64,000 nt of DNA from a bacterium 336/3 (GTDB lineage Bacteria; Bacteroidota; Bacteroidia; Cytophagales; Thermonemataceae): NCBI GenBank assembly GCA_001281695.1, contig LJIE01000001.1, positions 2,680,586-2,744,585 on the forward strand, written 5' to 3'. Shown piece by piece: positions 31,719 through 40,502 of this stretch. The position numbers and the translations under genes are program-made. The notes under the pieces are model-generated. The model saw nothing but the letters and a program-made list of their open reading frames with translations. It had not been told where the DNA came from and searched no databases. Positions within the stretch are counted from its first letter, which is position 1; each line of letters opens with the position of its first letter.

Positions 31719-32409
31719 ACTTTTTCTTAAAATCTATCAAATACCAAACACAATACTGAAAGCCCCAATTATTACGCCCCAGCCTACCAACAGAAGGGAT
31801 AGAGTAAGAACTAAAAGCTTGATCTCCCCTTACTTGTGATTTAAACTGATAACGAGCTGTATATCCCGTAAGCCATCTCTTCCAGATACGAGCTTTGAGC
31901 TCCATATTAAGTTCTATCCATGTTGCACCCAGCCTATTAGAAAGATCGACAGGTAATGTTCCAAAGGTAGCACTTTGTACCTCTGCTTTGATACTTTCAT
32001 TGTACCAAGCATTTCCAAGCCTCAAACCCAAAGCAAATACATCTTCTTGGCTTTGTTTTCCTAAAAAATTATACATCCAACCAAATCTTATAATAGAAGC
32101 TTGCGATTTGTAAATTGCTTTTTGAGAGGTCTGGTTACTTGCCAGTGTGTACTCTAAAGCCCACAAATGCTTGTTATTGAATGATATATCAGACGTAATA
32201 TGTACTGCATTTTTATCTGCAAAAGCAAATTGCCCCAATCCTATTAAATCAATACCAATACGTATACCTGTAGGTTTGGAAAAGCCTTTTTGTATGGTAT
32301 CTTTTTCTTTCTTTTTGGGCAGGCTGTCTAACTTTTGAGCTTGCACATTCAAATACAAAAAACTGAATATCAGAATATTCAATAAAAATATTTTATTTAA
32401 AATATACAT
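31717..32409 (-). CDS. DUF6048-family outer-membrane-like protein
   Basis: 230 residues from the ATG at 32409, with a signal peptide (N-I-L-I-F-S-F-L-Y-L-N-V-Q-A-Q). Alternating beta pattern and aromatic girdle suggest a small outer-membrane barrel (I-R-I-G-I-D-L-I-G-L-G, F-G-W-M-Y-N-F-L). Its start overlaps the end of the DUF6452 gene by 17 bases, and this gene pair is a Bacteroidota hallmark. The function is unknown; presumably the two work as an envelope pair. Confidence 0.75.
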   Translation of the reverse strand: MYILNKIFLLNILIFSFLYLNVQAQKLDSLPKKKEKDTIQKGFSKPTGIRIGIDLIGLGQFAFADKNAVHITSDISFNNKHLWALEYTLASNQTSQKAIYKSQASIIRFGWMYNFLGKQSQEDVFALGLRLGNAWYNESIKAEVQSATFGTLPVDLSNRLGATWIELNMELKARIWKRWLTGYTARYQFKSQVRGDQAFSSYSIPSVGRLGRNNWGFQYCVWYLIDFKKK

Positions 32410-32887
32410 CAACAGTAGTCGTTTGATTGGTAGTTTTGAGAGTTGGAGAGATCAATGAGGTTTTTACCTGCAAATTAGCATAGTCAGTTCTTACGCCACA
32501 TTCTGGTGAAGAAAGAGCTATTTTTCGAGTGTAACTAAATGCAAACGTGTCTTTTTGATTTGTGGGATTCTTGTTATAACTAAAAGCATAAGTGATAGAA
32601 TCTTTGAGTGGATTATACTTTAGTTTAGTGGTTGTAATGGAGTCCGTAGTTTTAGAAGCTTCATAAACAATTGTATTGTTTTCCTTGATTCTAATATCTT
32701 TCACATATACAAATGTATCTTTTACTACAATAGAATCTCCTCCACTCCGATTTTTCAGTATTTGTCTTGTTTTAAAATTTACTGTTAATGGTGTTTCAAC
32801 GGCATCAGCACAGATTTGTTCTAATTTTACACAGGTACTGAGAAAGGCGATTATCAATAATCCACAAAAAAATAATTTGGTTTTCAT
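32393..32887 (-). CDS. DUF6452-family exported protein
   Basis: 164 residues. The N-terminus is a lipoprotein-like signal (L-I-I-A-F-L-S-T-C), so a lipid anchor at about C19 is likely. The body is beta-rich with an E-C-G-V-R motif near residue 135 and an earlier cysteine (I-C-A-D) that might form a disulfide with it. Coupled to the DUF6048 gene. The function is unknown. Confidence 0.75.
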   Translation of the reverse strand: MKTKLFFCGLLIIAFLSTCVKLEQICADAVETPLTVNFKTRQILKNRSGGDSIVVKDTFVYVKDIRIKENNTIVYEASKTTDSITTTKLKYNPLKDSITYAFSYNKNPTNQKDTFAFSYTRKIALSSPECGVRTDYANLQVKTSLISPTLKTTNQTTTVDVYFK

Positions 32888-32900
32888 ATCTCATTGGTAT

Positions 32901-32936
32901 AAAAAAACAAAACTACAAGTATTTTGTAGTTTTGCA
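32901..32936 (-). terminator. clpP terminator
   Basis: Minus-strand perfect 11-bp stem CAAAACTACAA / TTGTAGTTTTG with a five-base loop, followed by a run of seven T on the minus strand. It ends the rsmA-clpP transcript. Confidence 0.85.
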
Positions 32937-32962
32937 ATATTTGAAATGATGTAAAATAATTT

Positions 32963-33556
32963 CTAGATTTTATCAACAATGCCATCTACAATGCCATAAT
33001 TTACGGATTCTTGTGCATCCATCCAATAATCTCTGTCAAAATCTTGCATGAGTTGCTCAAAAGTTTTTCCGCAATTTTCGGCTAAAATTCTCGCTCCCAA
33101 TTCTTTTGTTTTCAGAATTTCTTTGGCGGTAATGGCAAGGTCGCTGGCTTGCCCTTGTATATAGCCTCCAATGGCTGGCTGATGAATCATCACTCTTCCA
33201 CTTGGGTAGATAAGGCGTTTTCCTTTTGTGCCACCTGAAAGCAAGATAGACCCCATAGAAGCGGCAAGTCCAATACAAACAGTTTTAACAGGCGAAGAAA
33301 TCATTTTCATGGTATCATAGATAATCATACCAGAAGTTACAACTCCTCCAGGGCTATTGATATAAAATGTAATTTCTTCACCAGGTTTTTGGGCTTCCAA
33401 ATATAAGAGTCTATCTACAATATATTTTGCAGTTCCATCATGTACTGCACCCCACAAAAATACTTTACGTTGTTCTAAAAATTTATTGTCAAACTTATTA
33501 CCACTACTGAGGTCTTCAAATAGTTCTCGGAGGGTTTTATCGTCAGATGTAAACAT
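32963..33556 (-). CDS. clpP: ATP-dependent Clp protease proteolytic subunit
   Basis: 197 residues from the ATG at 33556; a longer frame to 33640 has no homology. The Ser-His-Asp site is S100 in G-L-A-A-S-M-G-S, H125 in R-V-M-I-H-Q-P and D174 in D-F-D-R-D-Y-W-M; S-P-G-G also present. ClpP forms the barrel that degrades proteins unfolded by ClpX or ClpA. No clpX follows it; instead it lies 97 bases downstream of rsmA. It may be a second ClpP copy, as some Bacteroidota have, but this cannot be told from the window. Confidence 0.93.
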   Translation of the reverse strand: MFTSDDKTLRELFEDLSSGNKFDNKFLEQRKVFLWGAVHDGTAKYIVDRLLYLEAQKPGEEITFYINSPGGVVTSGMIIYDTMKMISSPVKTVCIGLAASMGSILLSGGTKGKRLIYPSGRVMIHQPAIGGYIQGQASDLAITAKEILKTKELGARILAENCGKTFEQLMQDFDRDYWMDAQESVNYGIVDGIVDKI

Positions 33557-33653
33557 AATAAATGAGTTATGGTTTATAAATGTTCTTTGATTATTGCTAA
33601 TACTTGATTGTTTAAACGCAACATACACAAAACATTCCAAAACGGAAAAAAAT

Positions 33654-34442
33654 TCAAGATTTATTCAATTCTTGAGCCTGAATTTTTTGAGTAAGCAAAA
33701 TAAAGGATTCAACTGAAAGCTGTTCTGCTCTTTTATCTAGTATTGATTCAGACTTAAATTCTTCAGTTTTAATAAATTCTTTCAGAGCATTTCTAAGCAT
33801 TTTACGTCTTTGGTTGAAGCCAGCTTTGACCACTCTAAAAAATAATTTTTCATCACAATCCAATTTTTCTACAGAATTACGTTTTAATGTAATAACTCCA
33901 GACTTTACTTTGGGTGGTGGCAAAAAAACATGCTCATCTACTGTAAAATGGTAAGCAATATCGTAATAAGCTTGTAATAAAACACTTAGTATGCCATAAT
34001 CCTTGTTACCTTCTTTAGAAGCTATTCGAACAGCTACCTCTTTTTGTAACATACAGACCACTTGGCTTACTTGGTTTTTATGTTGTAAGATTTTAAAGAA
34101 AATTTGAGAAGAAATATTGTAAGGGAAATTTCCAATGATGGCTAAATTATTTTTAAATTTTTTTCCTAAGTCATATTCTAAAAAGTCTCCTTCTATAATT
34201 CTTTGATTATCAGATAGTATTGGAAAATTCTTTTTTAAATATTCAACAGATTCTGTATCAATCTCAATTACATAACTATTTGTATATGAATCTAGTACAA
34301 ATTTCGTCAGTACTCCAGTACCTGGTCCTATTTCGAGGACATCAGTATTAGAAGAGTCTATCTCAAGTAGTTTGGCTATGTTTTCTGCGATATTTAGGTC
34401 TTTTAAGAAATGCTGACCTAAGCTTTTTTTAGGTTTTACCAT
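33654..34442 (-). CDS. rsmA: 16S rRNA dimethyladenosine transferase
   Basis: 262 residues from the ATG at 34442; the frame extends 37 codons upstream but homology begins at K-P-K-K-S-L-G-Q-H-F-L. SAM-binding motif V-L-E-I-G-P-G-T-G-V-L-T and catalytic G-N-F-P-Y-N-I-S-S are present. It dimethylates two adenines near the 3' end of 16S rRNA. Together with clpP it appears to form a short operon. Confidence 0.95.
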   Translation of the reverse strand: MVKPKKSLGQHFLKDLNIAENIAKLLEIDSSNTDVLEIGPGTGVLTKFVLDSYTNSYVIEIDTESVEYLKKNFPILSDNQRIIEGDFLEYDLGKKFKNNLAIIGNFPYNISSQIFFKILQHKNQVSQVVCMLQKEVAVRIASKEGNKDYGILSVLLQAYYDIAYHFTVDEHVFLPPPKVKSGVITLKRNSVEKLDCDEKLFFRVVKAGFNQRRKMLRNALKEFIKTEEFKSESILDKRAEQLSVESFILLTQKIQAQELNKS

Positions 34443-34597
34443 GTAAAGGATATGTAAAAAACGACAAATGAATAAAATTTTGTTGTGAAAAAAAAGTTTT
34501 TTTTTGTAATTTCGTAAAATTTTTATTAAAACCTTACAAGTAGTAAAAATCAAACATCACTAAATAAATCATAGTTAAAATTAAAGAAATTAAAATC

Positions 34598-34885
34598 ATG
34601 GCAAAAAAAAACACTGATAAAAATAAGAAGTTGGTCGCTTTTTTCAAAGCGATAGCTCATCCAACTCGCATGAGCATTGTTCAACTACTGATGGAGCAAG
34701 AGCAACTTACAGTCAATACCATCTGTGAAAAGCTCGATTTAGAACAATCTCTTACATCTCACCATTTAGCAGGTATGAGAAAGAGTGGTTTGCTTACGAG
34801 CAAAAGAAATGGAAAGAATATTTATTATATGCTTGGTAGCCCAAAAATTAAAGATATTTTAGGTAGTATCAAAGAATTGTTATAG
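34598..34885 (+). CDS. ArsR-family winged-helix regulator
   Basis: 95 residues. A-I-A-H-P-T-R-M-S-I-V, recognition helix L-E-Q-S-L-T-S-H-H-L, wing R-N-G-K-N-I-Y-Y. One cysteine only, in I-C-E-K, and no metal-binding CVC or histidine cluster, so the signal is unclear. A related but distinct protein regulates the sulfur cluster. It is a single-gene unit ending in a strong terminator. Confidence 0.87.
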   Translation: MAKKNTDKNKKLVAFFKAIAHPTRMSIVQLLMEQEQLTVNTICEKLDLEQSLTSHHLAGMRKSGLLTSKRNGKNIYYMLGSPKIKDILGSIKELL

Positions 34886-34887
34886 AA

Positions 34888-34922
34888 AATAAAGGCTATT
34901 TACTCAATAGCCTTTATTTTTA
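34888..34922. terminator. Bidirectional-looking terminator
   Basis: Perfect 13-bp stem AATAAAGGCTATT / AATAGCCTTTATT with a five-base loop and a T-run; it lies between the convergent ArsR and TetR genes. Confidence 0.9.
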
Positions 34923-35588
34923 TTTTTCAAATACCAAGAATTCTAAATACTTTATAAGAGGATTATAATCTTCTTTCTCAATTCTTATTTCTGTAAGAGA
35001 AGGAAGATGTTTGGCAAAGTGAACTTGAAGATGTGATGCTTCTAATATAGTACTGCTCAATGCAAAAGGATAAGGATGATTAGGGTGTAATTCCTTTATC
35101 ATCTCTGCTATTTTTTTGCATAAAGATTTATAGCTTTTAAAAAAGCCTTCTTTATTTTCAGCATCTACTCCTTTGGTGTGATATGCTTTCGGAGATTCCA
35201 TGACCACTATTCTGTGCAAAGCTTTTTTGTCTACACTACCTAGTGAACTTTCTACAAAAGATACTTCGCTAATAGTTTTGATAGCAATATTTATTTTCTT
35301 TCTTATATCTATGATATTATTGCTTTGATAATCAATCTGAAATTCAAGCCAATTCCAATACCAATTTACAAGATATACTAAAAAATTATGCTTATTCTCA
35401 AAATATCGATATATTGAGGCTTCCGTTGAATCTATTTTATCTGCTAACTTTTTAAATGTAAATGCTTCAAAACCCATTTCATCAATCAGTAAAATTCCAA
35501 AATTAATAATTTTACGCCCGAGAGCAGTTTGTTCAGGATCTCTCACATAGATTTTTTCGTTGATTGTCATTCGGATGGTAGCTGTCAT
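34920..35588 (-). CDS. TetR/AcrR-family regulator
   Basis: 222 residues. The HTH is at about 42-68: A-F-T-F-K-K-L-A-D-K-I-D-S-T-E-A-S-I-Y-R-Y-F. The C-terminal region is helical and aromatic (V-N-W-Y-W-N-W-L-E-F). The effector is unknown, with no obvious target operon adjacent. Divergent from the Fur-family gene, so the two may share the promoter region. Confidence 0.85.
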   Translation of the reverse strand: MTATIRMTINEKIYVRDPEQTALGRKIINFGILLIDEMGFEAFTFKKLADKIDSTEASIYRYFENKHNFLVYLVNWYWNWLEFQIDYQSNNIIDIRKKINIAIKTISEVSFVESSLGSVDKKALHRIVVMESPKAYHTKGVDAENKEGFFKSYKSLCKKIAEMIKELHPNHPYPFALSSTILEASHLQVHFAKHLPSLTEIRIEKEDYNPLIKYLEFLVFEK

Positions 35589-35711
35589 GGCTTAAATGTT
35601 TTATTAAAGTATTTTTGTTGTAATTAAAGCTTGTAAAGCTATTAAAACTTTTCTAATCTCAAAATTGTTTTGAAAAAAACTAATTCTATAGAATCAAATT
35701 CATTCCTTGTT

Positions 35712-36137
35712 ATGAAACCCGAAATAGAACATATCTTAAAAGACCATAAATTACGTAATACAGATTGTAGATATGATGTGTTAGATATTTTTCTTACACA
35801 AAAGTTTGCTCTTTCTCATGCTGATTTGGAGCATTCTTTAGCAAATAAATTTGATAGAGTTACTGTGTACAGAACGCTCAAAACCTTTTTGGAAAAAGGT
35901 ATTATTCATAAAGTATTGAATGATGAGGGTACTCCTAAATATGCTATCTGTTCTTCACACTGTGAAGTTCATCAACACCACCATAATCATGTACACTTTA
36001 AGTGTGATACTTGTGGACATACTCAATGTCTTGATGACATAGCCATTCCAACTATTTCGTTACCCAATGGTTTTAAAGCCAAAGAGTTCAATTTATTGAT
36101 TCAAGGTTTGTGCCAGACCTGCCAAGTAGCATTATAA
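35712..36137 (+). CDS. Fur-family transcriptional regulator
   Basis: 141 residues from the ATG at 35712; an upstream TTG in frame lacks homology. The winged helix includes H-A-D-L-E-H-S-L and D-R-V-T-V-Y-R-T-L-K-T-F. The dimer/metal region has H-C-E-V-H-Q-H-H-H-N-H-V-H-F-K-C-D-T-C-G-H and the final C-Q-T-C, giving a structural CxxC...CxxC zinc site. Histidine richness suggests a zinc or iron sensor (Zur- or Fur-like). Confidence 0.9.
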   Translation: MKPEIEHILKDHKLRNTDCRYDVLDIFLTQKFALSHADLEHSLANKFDRVTVYRTLKTFLEKGIIHKVLNDEGTPKYAICSSHCEVHQHHHNHVHFKCDTCGHTQCLDDIAIPTISLPNGFKAKEFNLLIQGLCQTCQVAL

Positions 36138-36995
36138 ACTTTTGATTAAGTGATTATATAAATGAGGATTTTTCTGTATTTGTATAGGAAAATTCTCATC
36201 AAGTGGTATGGTATGATAACGATTCCCTATATCATACAAATCTTTTCCTTCTGCAATAGTTTTTTCTATTCGTTCTATATCTACAAAGTGTTCATTATTA
36301 AACTCTTTGTGTGAATATGCTTTTAGTTTTTCAAGAACTTTTTCAATACCTCCAAGAAAACTAAAATGCCATCCTCCATTTTCAATAACATGAATTCCCT
36401 CCCCTTCTTTGTCTCTTAGTAATCTTGTTTTTTGGATAGTTTTGACTTTATTTTTTAAATACTGATAATCAATCATTACACTACCTCTCCAAAAGCCTTT
36501 TCCATTTTTTGTTCCTTGTGCTACTACTTTTTTAGAAGCATTTTCATCTATTTGATAATGAGCACATTGATAATTCAGATAATAACAGTAATATTCTTGT
36601 TCAAAAATTTTGATTCCATTAAGTTTTGAAGCTTCTTCCAATTTACTAAATCGAGGTATTTCATCAATATCTGATACAATAATTTGGTCTGTTGACTTAC
36701 AATTTTTCAAAGCCTCAAGCATATATTCTCTTTGTCTGTTTTCATAATCCCATGTTTTGACTGGTCTTAGTTTTGTCCAGAATGTAGGGTATTTATCTAC
36801 AACAATATGAATGATTTTATCCAAAAAAGGCTCAAATCGCTTTTTATTTTCTTGAAAATAAAGAGGTTTAGGTTGTTTCTGAAAAGTTCGGGTAGCCTCT
36901 ACCAATACAAATTTGTCTACAATTTTATGGAGTTCGTTTAGTCTTATTTCTAATAAATCCAGTTCATTGAAGAATGTAAAACAATCAAATATCAT
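36132..36995 (-). CDS. Glycosyltransferase family 17 protein
   Basis: 287 residues. M-I-F-D-C-F-T-F-F-N-E-L-D-L-L-E-I-R-L, V-E-A-T-R-T-F and the nucleotide-sugar motif I-I-V-S-D-I-D-E-I-P-R (D-x-D) match GT17, the family of beta-1,4-N-acetylglucosaminyltransferases. Encoded 20 bases downstream of the ABC exporter, it may modify a glycolipid that the exporter moves (inference). It overlaps the end of the Fur gene convergently by six bases. Confidence 0.87.
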   Translation of the reverse strand: MIFDCFTFFNELDLLEIRLNELHKIVDKFVLVEATRTFQKQPKPLYFQENKKRFEPFLDKIIHIVVDKYPTFWTKLRPVKTWDYENRQREYMLEALKNCKSTDQIIVSDIDEIPRFSKLEEASKLNGIKIFEQEYYCYYLNYQCAHYQIDENASKKVVAQGTKNGKGFWRGSVMIDYQYLKNKVKTIQKTRLLRDKEGEGIHVIENGGWHFSFLGGIEKVLEKLKAYSHKEFNNEHFVDIERIEKTIAEGKDLYDIGNRYHTIPLDENFPIQIQKNPHLYNHLIKSL

Positions 36996-37015
36996 GATGA
37001 GATATACTTAAATAT

Positions 37016-38881
37016 TTAGATGAGTTTAGTTTCTGAATGATGTTTATCCTCAGTTTTAATAATTTCAGAACTTCTATACAATTTACTATAAATACTGTTG
37101 GGTAGGCTTAGAAGTTCTTGGTGTGTTCCTCTTTCTACAATATTTCCCTGATTAACCACAAGTATTTCATCAGCATTTTGTATGGTTGTAAGTCTGTGGG
37201 CTATCACCAAAGAGGTTCTATTTTTTAACAACTGATTTAAAGACTCTTGTACCAATTTTTCAGATTCATTGTCTAAAGCAGAAGTTGCTTCATCCAAAAT
37301 CAAAATTTCAGGGTTTTTGAGTACAGCTCTTGCAATACTAACACGTTGTCTTTGTCCTCCCGAAAGTTGGGAACCTCTTTCACCAATAACAGTATTGTAC
37401 TGTTCAGGCAATTGCATGATAAAATTGTGTGCATTGGCTATTTTGGCAGCTTGTACAACCTCCTCCATCGAAGCCTCTGTTCCAAAAGTGATATTATTGA
37501 AAATTGTATCATTGAATAGGATTGCCTCTTGTGTTACAATACCCATTTTGCTTCTCAGAGAATGGATGGTTATGTCTCTAACATCCTGACTATCAATTTC
37601 AATAGAACCTTGTTTTACATCATAAAACCTACAAAGTAAATCGGCAATGGTAGATTTTCCACCTCCCGAAGAGCCTACCAAAGCTACTGTTTTACCTTTT
37701 GGAATGGAAAAACTTATTTCTTTCAATACTTCTATTTCGTTTTTGTAGGCAAATTTTACATTTTTAAATTCTATTGCATTTTTAAATTCTATCAATTCTT
37801 TGGCATTGGGTTTATCTTGTATTTCAGGTTTTGCATCTACAAGTTCAAATATTCTTTCTGCTGAGGCAAGTCCTCTCTGAATTTGGCTGAACATTCCCGT
37901 AATTTCTTTAATGGGTTGTGTTACTTGCGAAAGTATTCCCAAAAAGCCGAAGAATTTGGCTGCTGAAAGAGCCGATTCTCCACTCAAAATCAAACTTCCG
38001 CCATAAAAAACAACTCCCACAACCAAACTCACACCCATAAACTCAGAAAAAGGTGAAGAAAGTTCTCTTTTATAACCAATACTTTTGAGTAAATTGGTGT
38101 AACGATTATTTTCTTTTCTAAACTTCTGAAGTACAAAGTTTTCAGCGTTAAAAGCCTTTACAATTCTAATACCTCCAAAAGTTTCATCCATAATACTTAA
38201 CACTGTCCCTATAGATTCTTGCACTTGTTTTGACTGTTTTTTCAGCCTATTGACCATTAAAGCAACAAACCCTCCTGCAATAGGAATATAAATCAATACA
38301 AAAAGTGTAAGTTCTGTTGAAATAGAAAAAAGAGCTATAAAATATAATATCAGTAAAACAGGTTCTCTTAAAATTGCTTTGAATGAACTTGTGATAGAAA
38401 ATTCTACTTCAGCAATGTCAGTAGTCATTCGAGATAGTATTCCTCCTTTACGTTGTTCAGAAAAGTAGCCTAAATGTAAATTAAGAGTATTTTCAAATAC
38501 TTGTTGACGAATTCTATTAACCAAATGAGCCTTTAAACTTTCTAAAACCCTGATGGTAAGATATTTAAAGATATTAGCCAAAAATACTGAACTCACTACA
38601 AATACACAAACAAACAATAATAAGTAATGTGAACCTTTTTCGTAGTAAATTTTAGATTGATAATATTGAAAATATGCAGTAAAGCTTTCTATTCCAAAAG
38701 TAAATGCTGGCTCACTAGGAATAAGTTTGGGTGGATTTTTAAATAAAATTTCCAATATTGGAATAATCATTGTAAAATTTACCAATCCAAATACAGATGC
38801 CAACAATGAAAATATTAAAAAGGGGACTGCAAAACTACGAAAAGGTTTTGCATAAGAAAGTAAACGAAAATAGGTTTTCAC
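37016..38881 (-). CDS. MsbA-like ABC exporter
   Basis: 621 residues, fused membrane and ATPase halves. Six helices in residues about 15-330; ATPase with Walker A G-S-S-G-G-G-K-S-T, signature L-S-G-G-Q-R-Q-R-V and Walker B I-L-I-L-D-E-A-T-S-A-L-D, then the H-loop I-A-H-R-L-T-T. The start is GTG at 38881; no ATG is in frame nearby. It probably flips a lipid or glycolipid; the adjacent GT17 gene supports a lipid-linked sugar. Confidence 0.92.
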   Translation of the reverse strand: MKTYFRLLSYAKPFRSFAVPFLIFSLLASVFGLVNFTMIIPILEILFKNPPKLIPSEPAFTFGIESFTAYFQYYQSKIYYEKGSHYLLLFVCVFVVSSVFLANIFKYLTIRVLESLKAHLVNRIRQQVFENTLNLHLGYFSEQRKGGILSRMTTDIAEVEFSITSSFKAILREPVLLILYFIALFSISTELTLFVLIYIPIAGGFVALMVNRLKKQSKQVQESIGTVLSIMDETFGGIRIVKAFNAENFVLQKFRKENNRYTNLLKSIGYKRELSSPFSEFMGVSLVVGVVFYGGSLILSGESALSAAKFFGFLGILSQVTQPIKEITGMFSQIQRGLASAERIFELVDAKPEIQDKPNAKELIEFKNAIEFKNVKFAYKNEIEVLKEISFSIPKGKTVALVGSSGGGKSTIADLLCRFYDVKQGSIEIDSQDVRDITIHSLRSKMGIVTQEAILFNDTIFNNITFGTEASMEEVVQAAKIANAHNFIMQLPEQYNTVIGERGSQLSGGQRQRVSIARAVLKNPEILILDEATSALDNESEKLVQESLNQLLKNRTSLVIAHRLTTIQNADEILVVNQGNIVERGTHQELLSLPNSIYSKLYRSSEIIKTEDKHHSETKLI

Positions 38882-38914
38882 TGAACTTTTTGAGGTGTTT
38901 TAACTATAAAAGCT

Positions 38915-38946
38915 CAAATTTAGAAGTTTTTATTGGATATTTCAAA
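38915..38946 (-). promoter_or_regulatory. ABC exporter promoter (TTTG-N20-TAAATTTG)
   Basis: On the minus strand TTTG (38943-38946), 20 bases, TAAATTTG (38915-38922): full consensus, 33 bases upstream of the GTG start. Confidence 0.7.
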
Positions 38947-39010
38947 ATTTACCAAAAACTTGAAAAAATCTAAAAAAAATAATAGATTGGCTTTGTAAAA
39001 CTATGCAAAC

Positions 39011-39997
39011 ATGATTCAGCAGAATTTCTCTTTTTGGATTCCATCATGGCTTGCCAATTCGCATATTTATGCAGTGGCAATTATTAACTTGGAAGGATTT
39101 TATGTTTATACAAATGATATTTTTCAAAAAAATTTTGTACTTGGAAGAAATGTAATAGGTTTTCCATCTGTGAAAACCATTCACCCAACAGATGCCAAAA
39201 AATGTATGGAAGCAGTGCAATATTGCTTTCAAAACCCTGATAAAACCATAGATTTAGAGCTTCAAAAACCACAACCAGATGGTCTGAGTTTTTATTTAAC
39301 ACATTGGGAATTTTCAGCACTCAAAAATGTTGATGATGTCGTTATAGGTATTATGTGTGTAGGTTACGATATTACTCGCATCAGACAAAGCCAACAAGAA
39401 CTCAAAAGTTCAGAAAGTAAATTAAGAGCTATTTTGGATAGTACAAATGATAGTAATTTACTCATCAATCCTGATTATAAAGTACTATCTTTCAATAAAG
39501 TAGCAAAAGAAAGTATCAAATTATTCTTCAATAAAGACATCCAAGAAGGTGATGATTGTTGGGAATATGTTGTTAAAGGTATGGAAAAGCATTTCAAGCA
39601 TTATTTTGATTTGGCTCTTCAAGGAGAAATTACTATCAAAGAAACTGAAATTCCGATTTCAGAAAACCAATCTGTTTGGTTTTTAATATCCTTCTATCCT
39701 GTCTATAATCAGGAAAATGAGCTTATTGGAGTATCTTACAATGCTACCAATATCAATATGATTAAAGAAAATACTATCCTTCTACAAAAACAAAATCAAT
39801 TATTGATGGAAATTGCTCGAATTCAGTCACATGAAGTACGTGGACCTGTTGCCAATATTTTAGGCTTGATTAGCATTTTTAACAAAGAAAATTTGAGTTC
39901 AGAAAATTTAAAACTGCTCGAATACCTGAAAAAATCAACTCGTGATTTGGATATTATAATTCATAAAATTGTGGACAAAACAAAAAATGTAGAATAA
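39011..39997 (+). CDS. PAS-PAS protein ending after the histidine-kinase dimerization helix
   Basis: 328 residues. Two PAS domains (about 10-125 and 135-255), then a coiled coil and a DHp-like helix with H274 in S-H-E-V-R-G-P-V-A-N-I-L-G-L. The protein stops 54 residues later, with no N, G1 or G2 box of the kinase ATPase domain, and no space downstream for one before mscL. It may be a histidine phosphotransfer or dimer partner rather than a kinase. The H-box resembles that of the REC-kinase protein at 13102-14208. An alternative is a kinase shortened by mutation. Confidence 0.82.
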   Translation: MIQQNFSFWIPSWLANSHIYAVAIINLEGFYVYTNDIFQKNFVLGRNVIGFPSVKTIHPTDAKKCMEAVQYCFQNPDKTIDLELQKPQPDGLSFYLTHWEFSALKNVDDVVIGIMCVGYDITRIRQSQQELKSSESKLRAILDSTNDSNLLINPDYKVLSFNKVAKESIKLFFNKDIQEGDDCWEYVVKGMEKHFKHYFDLALQGEITIKETEIPISENQSVWFLISFYPVYNQENELIGVSYNATNINMIKENTILLQKQNQLLMEIARIQSHEVRGPVANILGLISIFNKENLSSENLKLLEYLKKSTRDLDIIIHKIVDKTKNVE

Positions 39998-40063
39998 ATA
40001 TTTTTTTAAATGAATAAAAACAACATATATTTACGTAATTCAACATTAAACGCCTAAATTTTT

Positions 40064-40462
40064 ATGCTTAAAGAATTTAAAGAATTTGCCATGAAAGGCA
40101 ACCTCATTGACCTTGCAATTGGTTTTGTTATGGGTGCAGCCTTTACAAAAGTAACCAATGCATTCATCAATGGAATGGTGATGCCAGTAGTAGGTTTGAT
40201 TCAAGGAAAAAATCTATCAGATTGGAAAGTTGTTCTCAAAGAAGCTGTAATGGAAAATGGTAAAGAAAAAACTGCTGAAGTAGCCATTAAATATGGTGAT
40301 TTCATTAGTATGACTATTGAGTTTTTAATTGTAGCTTTTGTAATGTTTTTAGTTGTAAAAGCTGTAAACAAAATGAAGAAAAAACAAGAAGAAGTTCCTG
40401 TTGCTCCTCCAGCTCAAGAGGTATTACTCACAGAAATCAGAGATTTACTTAAAAAACAATAA
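40064..40462 (+). CDS. mscL: Large-conductance mechanosensitive channel
   Basis: 132 residues. The amphipathic N-terminus (F-K-E-F-A-M-K-G-N-L-I-D-L-A-I-G-F-V-M-G-A-A-F) and two membrane helices match MscL; the C-terminal bundle ends E-V-L-L-T-E-I-R-D-L-L-K-K-Q. It forms a pentameric pore that opens under membrane tension during hypo-osmotic shock. Confidence 0.96.
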   Translation: MLKEFKEFAMKGNLIDLAIGFVMGAAFTKVTNAFINGMVMPVVGLIQGKNLSDWKVVLKEAVMENGKEKTAEVAIKYGDFISMTIEFLIVAFVMFLVVKAVNKMKKKQEEVPVAPPAQEVLLTEIRDLLKKQ

Positions 40463-40472
40463 AAAATGGTAT

Positions 40473-40502
40473 GCCTCTGGAAATTTCCAGAGGCTTTTTT
40501 AT
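40473..40502 (+). terminator. mscL terminator
   Basis: Perfect palindrome GCCTCTGGAAA / TTTCCAGAGGC with no unpaired loop base between halves, followed by T-run. It separates convergent mscL and the DoxX-like gene. Confidence 0.9.

Noticed and set aside
32963-33640. Longer ClpP start at 33640
   Set aside because: The added 28 residues have no ClpP similarity and no processing signal; the ATG at 33556 fits.
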